Below are positions 55,536 to 64,000 of a stretch of DNA of 64,000 nucleotides, piece by piece (the stretch's first letter is position 1; every line of letters starts with the position of its first letter). Made by a program: the position numbers and the translations under genes. The notes under the pieces are model-generated. The model made no database searches, was not told where the DNA came from, and saw only the letters and a program-made list of their open reading frames with translations. Source of the stretch: Buchananella sp. 14KM1171 (GTDB lineage Bacteria > Actinomycetota > Actinomycetes > Actinomycetales > Actinomycetaceae). Location of the stretch: contig NZ_CP159981.1 of assembly GCF_041380365.1 (NCBI RefSeq), positions 1,116,001-1,180,000 of the forward strand, written 5' to 3'.

Positions 55536-55563
55536 CTGAATCATGTCCGCACACGTGATTCAG
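55536..55563. promoter_or_regulatory. Operator palindrome of the XRE-protease-PIN operon
   Basis: CTGAATCA (55536-55543) and TGATTCAG (55556-55563) are perfect 8-base arms with a 12-base spacer, next to a -10-like TAGACT (55532-55537) and just before the ribosome binding site. It is the expected place for repression by the XRE protein. Confidence 0.75.
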
Positions 55564-55575
55564 GGGAGGAATGCC

Positions 55576-55899
55576 ATGGAAGGCTTCGTGCATGTCATTG
55601 AAAGCGCTCGCACTGCCGCTAACATTTCTCAGCGCGCCCTGGCGAGAAAAACTGGGATCTCGCAGCCCACCTTGAGTCGCATCCTGAGCGGAGAACGCGT
55701 GCCCAAAATGCCAGAGCTGATCTTAATCGCTGACGCCATTGGCTGCAGCACCTCCCAACTCACTGGCAACGGGATCAGCGCGCGAGTTGAATGCGCAGCG
55801 CGCGCCAACGAAGGCACCTATCCACACGAAATGAAGCAACGGCTGCTTCACATGCTGGAGATTGATGCCCTACTCGACTTACTAGGCGCAACTGAATGA
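55576..55899 (+). CDS. XRE-family DNA-binding protein (probable antitoxin/regulator)
   Basis: 107 residues from the ATG at 55576, preceded by GGGGAGGA (6-base spacing); a start at 55543 falls inside the palindrome and is less likely. Helix-turn-helix ISQRALARKTGISQPTLSRILSGER (about 22-46). The remaining 60 residues have no named domain. It overlaps the next gene by four bases (ATGA). With the ImmA/IrrE and PIN genes it forms one operon; XRE proteins of such modules usually repress their own promoter and are cleaved or bound by the partner. Confidence 0.88.
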   Translation: MEGFVHVIESARTAANISQRALARKTGISQPTLSRILSGERVPKMPELILIADAIGCSTSQLTGNGISARVECAARANEGTYPHEMKQRLLHMLEIDALLDLLGATE

Positions 55900-56693
55900 T
55901 GAGCGACATCGAAAGCGAAGCCAAAACGAAGGCTGAACACTTCCGCACTGAGCACGGCCTGGGCGTGCAGCCTCTCACGAACCTGGCCGTACTCATCGAA
56001 AAGACCACTGGGATCGGTGTTGCGGTGATCGCCACAGCCGATGGCTCACACGGGCTAAAGATGCGCGACCCACTCCGCGACAGAACCCTTATCGCCGTAG
56101 CCAAGACACCGCACTACATGCGCCAGCGCAGCACCTTGGCCCACGAGCTGGGCCATGCACTATTTGGTGACAGCATAGAGATACTCGGTGAGCGCAGCAG
56201 CAAAGAACGGCGGGCAGACTCGTTTGCACGCCATCTTCTCATCCCTGCAGGCGGATTACATGCCTTGCTTAGGAAAGGAGAAGAACTCACTCTGCAACAC
56301 CTTTCTGAAGTGGTCCAGCACTTCCTCGTCTCTCCACAGATGGCGTGCATCGCCCTGCAAAAAAACGGTTTCATCAACCAGGAGACAGTGGAGAGCTGGT
56401 GGGCATTGACAACCGAGAAGTTGGCTAACAGATTCGGCTGGGCAGACCAGTACAAGGCACTGCAAGCAGAATCCGACCAAACCCGTGTGCCACAAAACCT
56501 GTTAAAACGAGCAATCGACGCCTATTCCAAAGGACTTGTTTCTGCGCAGATTATTGCCACCTTGCGCGGAGTTGATCTAGAGACAGCGCTGGCAGACCTC
56601 TCCGAGATAGACCCTAACGGCACCTTTGGAGAGGAACGAATCAAATTCTCTGAACTACCTGATGTGGACATCGATCTGAGCGAACTGGACTAA
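55896..56693 (+). CDS. ImmA/IrrE-family metallopeptidase
   Basis: 265 residues. HELGHALFGD has the zinc site at 83-87, in the N-terminal half. The C-terminal half is a helical region (about 170-265) without a named domain. In other systems ImmA/IrrE proteases cleave an XRE-type repressor, as ImmA does for ImmR of ICEBs1 and IrrE for DdrO. Here the XRE gene is directly upstream and is an obvious candidate target. AT-richer than the rest of the window (33/60 G+C in a line counted by hand). Confidence 0.9.
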   Translation: MMSDIESEAKTKAEHFRTEHGLGVQPLTNLAVLIEKTTGIGVAVIATADGSHGLKMRDPLRDRTLIAVAKTPHYMRQRSTLAHELGHALFGDSIEILGERSSKERRADSFARHLLIPAGGLHALLRKGEELTLQHLSEVVQHFLVSPQMACIALQKNGFINQETVESWWALTTEKLANRFGWADQYKALQAESDQTRVPQNLLKRAIDAYSKGLVSAQIIATLRGVDLETALADLSEIDPNGTFGEERIKFSELPDVDIDLSELD

Positions 56694-56696
56694 GTC

Positions 56697-57323
56697 GTGA
56701 CCAACCGCGAAGATCGCATCCTCATTGACGCTGGTCCAAGTCTGAACTTTTTTGCGTGCAACCAGGAACGCTTGCTCTTGAAGACGGTTGGCGCACTTGC
56801 GATGCCGGAAACCGTGCGTGACGAGATCGTGAACAAAGCTAGGCAGACAAGATTCGCGCCAGCTAAACGGACACTAGATCGATTGCCCGAAAGTTTATTG
56901 CAGATCCTCTGTGACGACGCCACGCCCGAAATGACTAACGCCGTGTTCGCACTTCAAAGCACAACACTTCAGGAGCGATTGGGTCGGCGCAAGGACCTTG
57001 GCGAATTGATGGTTATTTCCCACGGATTCATTCGCGCGAAACAGGGAATGGATGTCACCTTGATGATTGACGATCAACAAGGACAACGACTGGCCATGAG
57101 AGCAGCGAATATTATCTGCCAACTCAAGGCCAATAATCCAGCAGTGGGCTCTTTGGGCTTGACTGGTACAATTCAAGTGCTTGAAAAGGCCGCACGACGC
57201 AAAATAATATCGAGCAAGAACGAAATGCGCGCTCTTTATGAACGGATGAGGTTGCTCGATGATGGACTGGTTCACATCGACCAAACCGGCCTTTTACGTA
57301 GCGAGATTTGGGATCGGCAGTAG
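56697..57323 (+). CDS. PIN-like domain protein (probable toxin nuclease)
   Basis: 208 residues, GTG start 3 bases after the protease stop. Acidic residues in PIN order: D11 in RILIDAGPSLNFF, E43 in TVRDEIVNKAR, E103 in LGELMVIS, and D125/D126 in LMIDDQQGQR. The C-terminal 60 residues are extra compared with the shortest VapC toxins. PIN proteins cleave RNA. The close coupling with XRE and protease genes suggests a toxin component. Low G+C (28/60 in one counted line) compared with the flanks. Confidence 0.8.
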   Translation: MTNREDRILIDAGPSLNFFACNQERLLLKTVGALAMPETVRDEIVNKARQTRFAPAKRTLDRLPESLLQILCDDATPEMTNAVFALQSTTLQERLGRRKDLGELMVISHGFIRAKQGMDVTLMIDDQQGQRLAMRAANIICQLKANNPAVGSLGLTGTIQVLEKAARRKIISSKNEMRALYERMRLLDDGLVHIDQTGLLRSEIWDRQ

Positions 57324-57373
57324 TCCGTTCGAAGCCCGGTGAGCCTGGTCGTCTTGCGCCGAGCGGCCTGGAA

Positions 57374-59422
57374 TCAGGAGGCGGTTGGCGGAACGTCGTC
57401 CACCAATGCCCCCTCAAACTGGGCGGCGTGCAGACGCGCGTAGGCCCCACCGGCCTCCAGTAGCTGCTTGTGCGTGCCCTGCTCCACGATGCGGCCGTGC
57501 TCCATCACCAGAATCAGGTCGGCGTCACGGATCGTGGACAGGCGGTGGGCGATCACGAAGGAGGTGCGCCCCTGCCGCAAGGCCGCCATCGCCTTTTGCA
57601 CCAGCAGCTCGGTGCGGGTGTCCACGGAAGAGGTGGCCTCGTCCAGGATCAGCAGATCGGGGCGGGCCGCGAACGCACGCGCGATGGTGATGAGCTGGCG
57701 CTCACCGGCGCTGACGTTGGCGGCGTCTTCCTCCAGCAGCGTGTCGTAGCCCTCGGGCAAGGTGTGCACAAAGCGGTCCACGTAGGCGGCCTTCGCTGCC
57801 TCAATCACCTCCGCGTCAGTGGCGTCGTGACGGCCGTAGCGGATGTTCTCCATGATCGTGCCCTGGAACAGCCACGGATCCTGCAGCACCATGCCGGTGC
57901 GGCCGCGCACGTCAGATCGCCGCAGGGCGGCGATGTTTTGGCCGTTAAGCAGGATCTGCCCGCCGTCCAGCTCGTAGAAACGCTGCACCAGGTTGATGAG
58001 CGTGGTCTTGCCCGCGCCGGTGGGACCAACGATCGCCACCGTCTGGCCCGGCTTGACCGTGAAGGAGAGGTCGCGGATCAGCTCGGTGTCCGGGGAGTAG
58101 CTGAAGTCCACGGCCCGGAACTCGATGGTGCCATCGCCGTCGGTGGGGGCGGGAGCGTCAGGGGCGTCCGGCGCCTCCTCCTGCGCATCCAGGAACTCGA
58201 AAATCCGCTCCGCGCTGGCCACGCCGGACTGCACGGACACGGCCATGCCGCCCAGCTGCGCCAGGGGCTGGCGGTACATCTGGGAGTACTGGATGAAGGC
58301 CTGCACGTCTCCCAGGCGCAGGGAGCCGTTGCTCACCATGAGCGCGCCCAGCACGGCGATGGCCACATAGGAGACGGAGGAGATGAACTGCATCGCCGGC
58401 ATCATCATGCCGCTGAGGAACTGGGCCTTGAAAGCGGCCCTGAACAGCTCATCGTTCTCTTCAGCGAACTCGGCGCGCATGGCCTGCCCACGCCCAAAGA
58501 TGTGCACCAGCTCATGCCCGGAGAAGGACTCCTCCACGCGCGTGTTCAAGCGGCCGGTCTTGAGCCACTGCTGCTTGAACGCGGCCTGCGAGCGCGGGCC
58601 GATGATCCAGAAGATCACACCCAACAGCGGCAAGGCGATCAGCGCCACCAGGGCCAGCTTCCAAGACAGCACGAACATCATTCCCAGCACGCCCACCACG
58701 ATAAGAATCTGGGTGATGGCGCCGCTGAGTTGCTGCTGCATGGTCACGGTCAGGTTGTCGATGTCGTTCGTGAGCCGGGAGAGCACCTCGCCTCGCGGCA
58801 TCTTGTCGAAGTAAGTCAGCGGCAGACGGTGCACCTTGGCCTCCACCTGCTCGCGCAGCTGGTAGATCGAGGCCATGATCGCCCGGTTGAGCAGGTCTGC
58901 CTGCCACCACGCCATCACCTCAGCCACCGTGTAGATCGCCAGCACCCCAATCAGCACCCACGCCAAGGCCACGAAGTCGATGCCCATGCCGGGGGTGAGC
59001 TCCATGACGGCAACCATGTCCGCCATCCGCTCCTGCCCCTGGGCGCGCATACCCTCCACCAGCTGCTCTTGGGAAAGACCTGCGGGCAGGTGACGGGAGA
59101 TGAAGCCCTCGAAGATCAAGTTGGTGGCGCGTCCCAGCACCTTGGGGGCCCACACGATCAGGGCCGTAGAGACCACAGACAGGACGACCGAAGCGATCAC
59201 CTTACCCTTGTGCGGGGCCAAAATGCCCAGCATGCGCCGGAAGGAGGGGCCAAAGTTGGCCGCCTTGCCGGGGGCCTGCTCCGGGCCCATCGCACTGGAG
59301 GCCTGGCGGCCCTTCTCGATCAGGTCCGCCTCGTCCTCGTGGGCGTTGGCGTGGCCGGCTGCTCGCGCGTTGGCGTGGCCGGTCGCGTGGTCCACTGTTT
59401 GCTTGGTTGCGTGCTTTTTCAT
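57374..59422 (-). CDS. ABC exporter subunit with canonical Walker B (heterodimer partner 2)
   Basis: 682 residues. A charged His/Ala-rich N-terminus (about 1-55), six membrane helices (about 70-350), then the ATPase domain. Walker A GPTGAGKTTLINLV, Walker B LLILDEATSSVD with the catalytic Glu, and the signature region VSAGERQLI, which departs from LSGGQ. Together with 59419-61146 it forms an export pump. The C-terminus ends VDDVPPTAS, coded by a dispersed-motif copy (57381-57404). ATG at 59422 overlaps the partner's stop. Confidence 0.92.
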   Translation of the reverse strand: MKKHATKQTVDHATGHANARAAGHANAHEDEADLIEKGRQASSAMGPEQAPGKAANFGPSFRRMLGILAPHKGKVIASVVLSVVSTALIVWAPKVLGRATNLIFEGFISRHLPAGLSQEQLVEGMRAQGQERMADMVAVMELTPGMGIDFVALAWVLIGVLAIYTVAEVMAWWQADLLNRAIMASIYQLREQVEAKVHRLPLTYFDKMPRGEVLSRLTNDIDNLTVTMQQQLSGAITQILIVVGVLGMMFVLSWKLALVALIALPLLGVIFWIIGPRSQAAFKQQWLKTGRLNTRVEESFSGHELVHIFGRGQAMRAEFAEENDELFRAAFKAQFLSGMMMPAMQFISSVSYVAIAVLGALMVSNGSLRLGDVQAFIQYSQMYRQPLAQLGGMAVSVQSGVASAERIFEFLDAQEEAPDAPDAPAPTDGDGTIEFRAVDFSYSPDTELIRDLSFTVKPGQTVAIVGPTGAGKTTLINLVQRFYELDGGQILLNGQNIAALRRSDVRGRTGMVLQDPWLFQGTIMENIRYGRHDATDAEVIEAAKAAYVDRFVHTLPEGYDTLLEEDAANVSAGERQLITIARAFAARPDLLILDEATSSVDTRTELLVQKAMAALRQGRTSFVIAHRLSTIRDADLILVMEHGRIVEQGTHKQLLEAGGAYARLHAAQFEGALVDDVPPTAS

Positions 59423-61146
59423 CGCTCCACCTCCGCACCGAGCTGGGAGGCAACGATCTCTCGATAGACCTCGCTGGTTGCTAGCAGTTCGTCGTGGGTG
59501 CCCTCCCCCACCACGCGGCCCTCGTCAAGGACGACGATCTTGTCCGCCTGCGTGATGGTGGAGACGCGCTGCGCCACCACGATCTTCGTGGTGTGGGGCA
59601 GCGCCTCCCACAGGGCGGCGCGCAGGCGCGCATCTGTGTTCAGGTCCAGGGCGCTAAAGGAATCGTCGAAGACGAACACGTCCGGCTGGTGCACGATCGC
59701 GCGGGCGATGGACAGACGCTGGCGCTGGCCACCGGAGACGTTGGTGCCGCCCTGGGCGATCTTGGCCTCCAGGCCGCCCTCCTTGGCTGCCACGAAGTCG
59801 CGGGCCTGGGCTATCTCCAGGGCGTGCCACAGCTCCTCGTCGGTGGCCTGAGGGCGGCCCAGGCGCAGGTTGGAGGCGATGGTGCCCGCAAACAGGTAGG
59901 GGCGCTGCGGAATCAGCGAGACGCGCCCCACCAGGTCCGCAGCGGCGGTGTCCCGCACGTCCACGCCGCCCACGCGCACCGCACCGGAGGTGACGTCCAC
60001 CAGGCGGGGAATCAGGGAGACCAGGGTGGTCTTGCCCGAGCCCGTGGCACCAACGATTGCCAGCGTGGAGCCGGGGGCGGCCGTGAAGGACAGGCCGTGC
60101 AGCACGGGCGCCTCCGCACCGGGGTAGCCGAAGGTGACGTCGTCAAACTCCACCTCGCCCGGGCGCGGGTGCTCTCTGGCGGGGGCGGCGGGGGCAACCA
60201 GCGTGGAGTTGGTCTCCAGCACCTCCCCGATGCGCTGGGAAGAGACGGCGGCGCGCGGGGCAAGCACGCCCAGGAAGGAGGCCATCACCACGCCCATCAG
60301 GATCTGCATGACGTAGCTCATGAAGGCAAACAGGGTGCCGATCTGGGTAGTGCCCCGGTCAATCTCAATACCGCCAAACCAGATCACGCCCACGATCGTG
60401 ACGTTGAGGATCAGCATGACCAGCGGGAACATCACCACGAACAGGCGGCCGATCAGCTCGCCGTAGTACGTCAGCTCGCGGTTGGCGGTATCGAAGCGGT
60501 CCTGCTCCACCTTCTCGCGGGCGAAGGCGCGGATCACGCGGATGCCGGTGAGCTGCTCTCGCATCACCCGGTTGATCGCGTCCTGCTTGTCCTGGAACGT
60601 GCGGAAGGCCGGGACCATGCGCGCCACGATCAGGCCCATGATGCCCAGCAGCAGCGGCACGGAGATAGCCAGCAACCAGGAGAGCTTGGCGTCCTGCCGC
60701 AGCGCCAACACCACACCGCCAATTGCCATGAGCGGGGCGATCAGCAGCATCGTCGAGCCCATCATCAGCAGGGTCTGGACCTGCAACACGTCATTCGTGG
60801 AGCGGGTGATGAGCGAGCCGGGGCCGAACTTGGCGATCTCGCGCGAGGAGAAGGAACTGATCTTGCCGTACATGTCCGCGCGCAGGTCGCGGCCCACTGC
60901 CATCGCCACGTAGGCGCCCAGCAGGGTGGCCAGGATGGAGGCGACGATCTGCCCCAGGCTGACCAGCAGCATGTAGCCGCCGGTGCGCCAGATGAAGTCG
61001 GTATCTCCCGTGGCCACGCCCTTATCAATGATGTCAGCGTTCAACGTGGGCACGTACAGCATGGCCGCCACGGCCACGGCCTGCAGCGCCACGACAAGCA
61101 CAATCTGCCAACTGTATGGGCGCGAGTAGCGCGCCAGGAGTTTCAT
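59419..61146 (-). CDS. ABC exporter subunit with degenerate Walker B (heterodimer partner 1)
   Basis: About 575 residues from the ATG at 61146 (a GTG at 61152 is possible). Six membrane helices, Walker A GATGSGKTTLVSLI, the canonical signature VSGGQRQRL, and Walker B VFVFDDSFSALD with Asp in place of the catalytic Glu. In heterodimeric exporters such as TmrAB or LmrCD one site is degenerate in this way, matching this pair. Likely exports drugs or lipids. Upstream is a 540-base gene-free stretch. Confidence 0.92.
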   Translation of the reverse strand: MKLLARYSRPYSWQIVLVVALQAVAVAAMLYVPTLNADIIDKGVATGDTDFIWRTGGYMLLVSLGQIVASILATLLGAYVAMAVGRDLRADMYGKISSFSSREIAKFGPGSLITRSTNDVLQVQTLLMMGSTMLLIAPLMAIGGVVLALRQDAKLSWLLAISVPLLLGIMGLIVARMVPAFRTFQDKQDAINRVMREQLTGIRVIRAFAREKVEQDRFDTANRELTYYGELIGRLFVVMFPLVMLILNVTIVGVIWFGGIEIDRGTTQIGTLFAFMSYVMQILMGVVMASFLGVLAPRAAVSSQRIGEVLETNSTLVAPAAPAREHPRPGEVEFDDVTFGYPGAEAPVLHGLSFTAAPGSTLAIVGATGSGKTTLVSLIPRLVDVTSGAVRVGGVDVRDTAAADLVGRVSLIPQRPYLFAGTIASNLRLGRPQATDEELWHALEIAQARDFVAAKEGGLEAKIAQGGTNVSGGQRQRLSIARAIVHQPDVFVFDDSFSALDLNTDARLRAALWEALPHTTKIVVAQRVSTITQADKIVVLDEGRVVGEGTHDELLATSEVYREIVASQLGAEVER

Positions 61147-61688
61147 TAACACCGGGGGCCTTCCCAGAGCTGGGGGCGGCGCCGTGGCTACTGGGTAGAG
61201 CGCGGCGCCGCCAATTGCGTGGCTGCGGCCGGTGGGGCCGCAGCCGGGGCCCTGGCGGGCCGGGGCGGGCGCCCCGGCCAGTCAGAGCAAACACCCCGAT
61301 CGGTCAAGGCAAGCACCCCAGCGAGTCAGGGCAGGTGTCCCGGACGGCAGGCGAAGGGACGAGCCGGGATCGGCTGGCCTGCCGTTTCCGCGCGCGGGAC
61401 CGGGTTCAGGATATCGCGTCAGCAAACGGGGCGCATCGTCAGTGAGGAGGAGAAGGCGACGGACGCGCGCTCCTGCGGGAGGGCGCACGCGGCGGAGAGA
61501 AACCCGTATGTTGGCGTTGTCGAGACAAGGCGTGGGCGGCCGGGGACGTCCGCCCTCTGCTGCCCGTATTCTCGGCAGGAAAGGCCCAACGACCGGGGCC
61601 GGGCGCGCCGCCACGGAATGCTGCAATAGCGCAGCAACTCAGAGCGGACCGGCCCGACACCCGGCCCAAGACCTGAAGCGAGGTTCCA
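61147..61688. other. Gene-free spacer of 542 bases
   Basis: It holds GC-rich inverted repeats (near 61215-61275), three loosely related 20-23-base units (61278-61343), and a partial dispersed motif (about 61540-61560). Reading frames here are not conserved. The start of the ABC operon is at one end, and GTG 61689 at the other. Confidence 0.6.
61278..61343. repeat. Three degenerate tandem units, 20-23 bp
   Basis: CCAGTCAGAGCAAACACCCC, CGGTCAAGGCAAGCACCCCA and GCGAGTCAGGGCAGGTGTCC share GTCA-GGCAAGCACCCC. They may be regulator sites upstream of the ABC exporter operon. Confidence 0.4.
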
Positions 61689-62165
61689 GTGGAGACTCCC
61701 GCGCACCAATACAGCCTGCTCAAGCCGCCCGCGTGGCTAGAACGCCTGACCGGCCGCTCCCTCGCGGTGGGCGCCGTGGCGGCATTCGTGCCGCTGGGGC
61801 TGCTGCTGGCCATGGAACGCTTCTTCCCCGCCTACGCCGTCCAGTTCCTGTACACGGGAATGGCGCTCAGCGCCCTGCTCGGCGTATTCCGGGTGGCCTA
61901 CTTCTGGCGACACCGGAGGCACACCGAGTTCGACAAGGACCTCCAGAACATCATCATCTGCGCCGCCGGCGGCACCTTTACCTACCGGCTCGTCGCGTTG
62001 GCCGGAGGCGGCGGGCTGTTGGCCTTCCTAGTGCTGACTTGCTGGCACTACGTGGCTGTGGGGGTGCTGCGCAAAGTCTACGGTGTGCCGCTAGTGACCC
62101 CCGGCCCGCTGTCCGGCACCGGCCTGGACGGGGTGGACGACGTCCCGCTGCCCGGGGACGAGTAG
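61689..62165 (+). CDS. Small integral membrane protein of unknown function
   Basis: 158 residues from the GTG at 61689 (GAGGTTCCA upstream). Three or four membrane helices (SLAVGAVAAFVPLGLLLAM; AVQFLYTGMALSALLGVFRVAYF; GGGGLLAFLVLTCWHYVAVGVL). The C-terminal tail GVDDVPLPGDE is coded by a dispersed-motif copy (62133-62153). No family recognised. Convergent with nrdE across a terminator. Confidence 0.7.
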   Translation: METPAHQYSLLKPPAWLERLTGRSLAVGAVAAFVPLGLLLAMERFFPAYAVQFLYTGMALSALLGVFRVAYFWRHRRHTEFDKDLQNIIICAAGGTFTYRLVALAGGGGLLAFLVLTCWHYVAVGVLRKVYGVPLVTPGPLSGTGLDGVDDVPLPGDE

Positions 62166-62273
62166 GCGGACTGCCCAGGTACGCCTAGCGCGACGACTGG
62201 GGTAGGAGAAACTAAGCAGCCGGGCCCCGGCCATCGCGGCTGGGTGCAAATGCCCGGGGTGGCATAAACACCG

Positions 62274-62301
62274 GTGGGGGCCGCCTTTCGGCGGCCCCCA
62301 C
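62274..62301. terminator. Bidirectional terminator hairpin
   Basis: Perfect 12-bp stem GTGGGGGCCGCC (62274-62285) with GGCGGCCCCCAC (62290-62301) and loop TTTC, between the small membrane protein and nrdE (convergent). Confidence 0.85.
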
Positions 62302-62322
62302 AGTGGCTTTCACCCGGTCAGG

Positions 62323-64000
62323 TCACAGGACGCAGGAGACGCAGTCCTCCACCTGGGTGCCGCTGAGTGCCATCTGGCGCAGGCGGATGTAGTAGATGGA
62401 CTTGATGCCCTTGCGCCAGGCGTATATCTGGGCGCGGTTGATGTCGCGCGTGGTGGCCGTGTCCTTGAAGAACAGCGTCAGGGACAGGCCCTGGTCCACG
62501 TGCTGGGTGGCCACCGCGTAGGTGTCGATGACCTTCTCATACCCGATCTCGTAGGCGTCCTGGTAGTACTCCAGGTTGTCGTTCGTCATGAACGGAGCCG
62601 GGTAGTAGACGCGCCCCAGCTTGCCTTCCTTGCGGATCTCCACCTTGGACACAATCGGGTGAATGGAGGAGGTGGAGTTGTTGATGTAGCTAATCGAGCC
62701 CGTGGGCGGAATGGCCTGCAGGTAGGCGTTGTAGAGGCCGTGCTCGCGCACCGAGGCGGCCAGCACCTTCCAGTCCTCGATGGTGGGCAGGGTGTGCCCG
62801 GCGAAGAGCTCCTTGACCCGCTGAGTGGTGGGCGCGAACTCGGTGGTCAGGTACTTCTCGAAGAACTCGCCACTGGCGTAGGTGGACTTCTCAAACTCCG
62901 CAAAGCGCTCGCCGCGCTCGATGGCCAGCTTGTTCGATGCCTTCAGGGCGTGGAACAGCACGGTGGCGAAGTAGACGTTGGTGAAGTCCAGTGCCTCCTC
63001 GCTGCCGTAGAAGATGTGCTCGCGCGCCAGGAAGCCGTGCAGGTTCATCTGGCCCAGGCCGATGGCGTGGGACTCCCGGTTGCCGCGGTCAATGGACGGC
63101 ACGGACTTGATGGAGGTGAAGTCGCTGACCGCGGTCAGGGCGCGCACTGCGACGTCGACCGTCTTACCCAGGTCCTGGGCGTCCATCGCCATGGCGATGT
63201 TCATGGAGCCCAGGTTGCAGGAGATGTCCCTGCCCACGTGGCTGTAAGAGAGGTCCTCGTTCAGCTTGGAGGCGGTGGAGACCTGCAGGATTTCCGAGCA
63301 CAGGTTGGAGTGGGTGATCTTGCCTTCGATCGGGTTGGCCTTGTTCACCGTGTCCTCGAACATGAGGTACGGGTAGCCGGACTCGAACTGGATCTCCGCC
63401 AGGGTCTGGAAGAACTCGCGGGCCTTGATCTTGGACTTGCGGATGCGGCCGTCGTCCACCATCTCGCGGTAGCGCTCGGTCACGTTGATCTCCGCGAACG
63501 GCACGCCGTAGACGCGCTCCACGTCGTAGGGGGAGAACAGGTACATGTCCTCGTTGTTGCGGGCCAGCTCGAAGGTGATGTCTGGGACCACCACGCCCAG
63601 GGAGAGGGTCTTGATGCGGATCTTCTCATCCGCGTTCTCCCGCTTGGTGTCCAGGAAGCGCATGATGTCCGGGTGGTGGGCGTGCAGGTAGACCGCGCCC
63701 GCGCCCTGGCGGGCTCCCAGCTGGTTGGCGTATGAGAAGGAGTCCTCCAGTAGCTTCATCACCGGGATGACGCCGCTGGACTGGTTCTCGATGCGCTTGA
63801 TGGGGGCGCCGTACTCGCGCAGGTTGCTCAGCAGCAGGGCCACGCCGCCGCCGCGCTTGGATAGCTGTAGGGCCGCGTTCACGCCGCGCGCGATGGACTC
63901 CATGTTGTCCTCGATGCGCACCAGGAAGCAGGAGACCAGCTCGCCGCGCTGGGCCTTGCCGCAGTTGAGGAAGGTGGGGGTGGCGGGCTGGAAGCGGCCC
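62323..64000 (-). CDS. nrdE: Class Ib ribonucleotide reductase, large subunit (5' end beyond the window)
   Basis: Reduces ribonucleoside diphosphates; partner of NrdF. The visible part, about 559 residues, runs off the right edge with its reading frame open. The catalytic loop N-x-C-x-E is in HSNLCSEIL, one redox Cys lies in GELVSCFL near the right end, the radical-path tyrosines lie in SIYYIRLRQ, and the C-terminal CxxC (VEDCVSCVL) is for reduction by a glutaredoxin/NrdH. No nrdH or nrdI is visible; they may lie beyond the edge. Partner nrdF is at 51851-52825, the same strand. Confidence 0.96.
   Translation of the reverse strand, partial: GRFQPATPTFLNCGKAQRGELVSCFLVRIEDNMESIARGVNAALQLSKRGGGVALLLSNLREYGAPIKRIENQSSGVIPVMKLLEDSFSYANQLGARQGAGAVYLHAHHPDIMRFLDTKRENADEKIRIKTLSLGVVVPDITFELARNNEDMYLFSPYDVERVYGVPFAEINVTERYREMVDDGRIRKSKIKAREFFQTLAEIQFESGYPYLMFEDTVNKANPIEGKITHSNLCSEILQVSTASKLNEDLSYSHVGRDISCNLGSMNIAMAMDAQDLGKTVDVAVRALTAVSDFTSIKSVPSIDRGNRESHAIGLGQMNLHGFLAREHIFYGSEEALDFTNVYFATVLFHALKASNKLAIERGERFAEFEKSTYASGEFFEKYLTTEFAPTTQRVKELFAGHTLPTIEDWKVLAASVREHGLYNAYLQAIPPTGSISYINNSTSSIHPIVSKVEIRKEGKLGRVYYPAPFMTNDNLEYYQDAYEIGYEKVIDTYAVATQHVDQGLSLTLFFKDTATTRDINRAQIYAWRKGIKSIYYIRLRQMALSGTQVEDCVSCVL

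Noticed and set aside
55536-57323. Prophage remnant
   Set aside because: XRE and ImmA/IrrE genes occur in phages and ICEs, but there is no integrase, structural gene, or attachment repeat nearby.
61278-61343. Strong tandem repeat array
   Set aside because: The three units share only a loose pattern and differ in length; kept as a low-confidence feature only.

Overview
The window is a stretch of chromosome from a high-GC (about 70%) Gram-positive actinobacterium. The supporting signs are the MurT/GatD pair for peptidoglycan amidation, an App1-like phosphatase, a DUF5926-like protein, cell-wall-binding-repeat surface proteins, class Ib ribonucleotide reductase, and many GTG starts. An Actinomycetaceae-like organism fits, but no marker here fixes the genus.

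Layout. 1-5.5 kb: a P-type cation ATPase and a secreted SdrD-B/CWB2 surface protein. 5.5-8.4 kb: an FMN reductase, tRNA-Arg(ACG), a dead IS256-type element nested between 32-bp inverted repeats, a palindromic mini-element, and tRNA-Ser(GCU) and tRNA-Ser(UGA). 8.5-11.9 kb: gatD-murT and a NYN-domain gene broken by an amber codon. 12-26.9 kb: mostly housekeeping metabolism, namely an AGE-family isomerase, HAD phosphatase, serS, a GH13 enzyme, a secreted/anchored unknown, a lipid kinase, pheA, a GT2, a DUF5926-like protein, a rhodanese, pgm and an App1-like phosphatase. 26.9-34.3 kb: two VIT-type metal transporters (one with a ferritin-like front domain) around an accessory island holding an AlbA/Schlafen-type ATP-binding regulator, an AAA ATPase with a triple operator, an SRAP protein and a TRIC channel. 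34.5-37.9 kb: metE-metF behind a candidate SAM-responsive leader. 38.1-44.8 kb: a membrane protein with an EEP-like domain, divergent from a very long HrpA helicase. 44.9-46.7 kb: a second AlbA/Schlafen regulator between two 130-bp direct repeats. 46.7-55.4 kb: an NhaC antiporter, SprT-like protein, LMW phosphatase, CWB2 surface protein, nrdF, TetR regulator and M20 hydrolase. 55.5-57.3 kb: an AT-richer three-gene XRE / ImmA-IrrE protease / PIN operon. 57.4-64 kb: a heterodimeric ABC exporter, a small membrane protein and the 3' part of nrdE, about 9.5 kb from its partner nrdF.

The most unusual material is regulatory and repetitive. (1) Two paralogous AlbA/HATPase/wHTH genes are each bracketed on both sides by their own repeat, and the two repeats are built from different short inverted motifs. 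(2) The XRE-protease-PIN operon has its own palindromic operator and looks like a three-part toxin-antitoxin or defence module acquired by transfer. (3) A degenerate motif (core GGNCGACGYY, then C-rich GCC triplets) occurs at more than 20 places: between genes, at gene ends, inside protein linkers, and once as an inverted pair forming a hairpin. (4) A 54-bp palindrome occurs twice, about 10.6 kb apart. All counts were made by eye.
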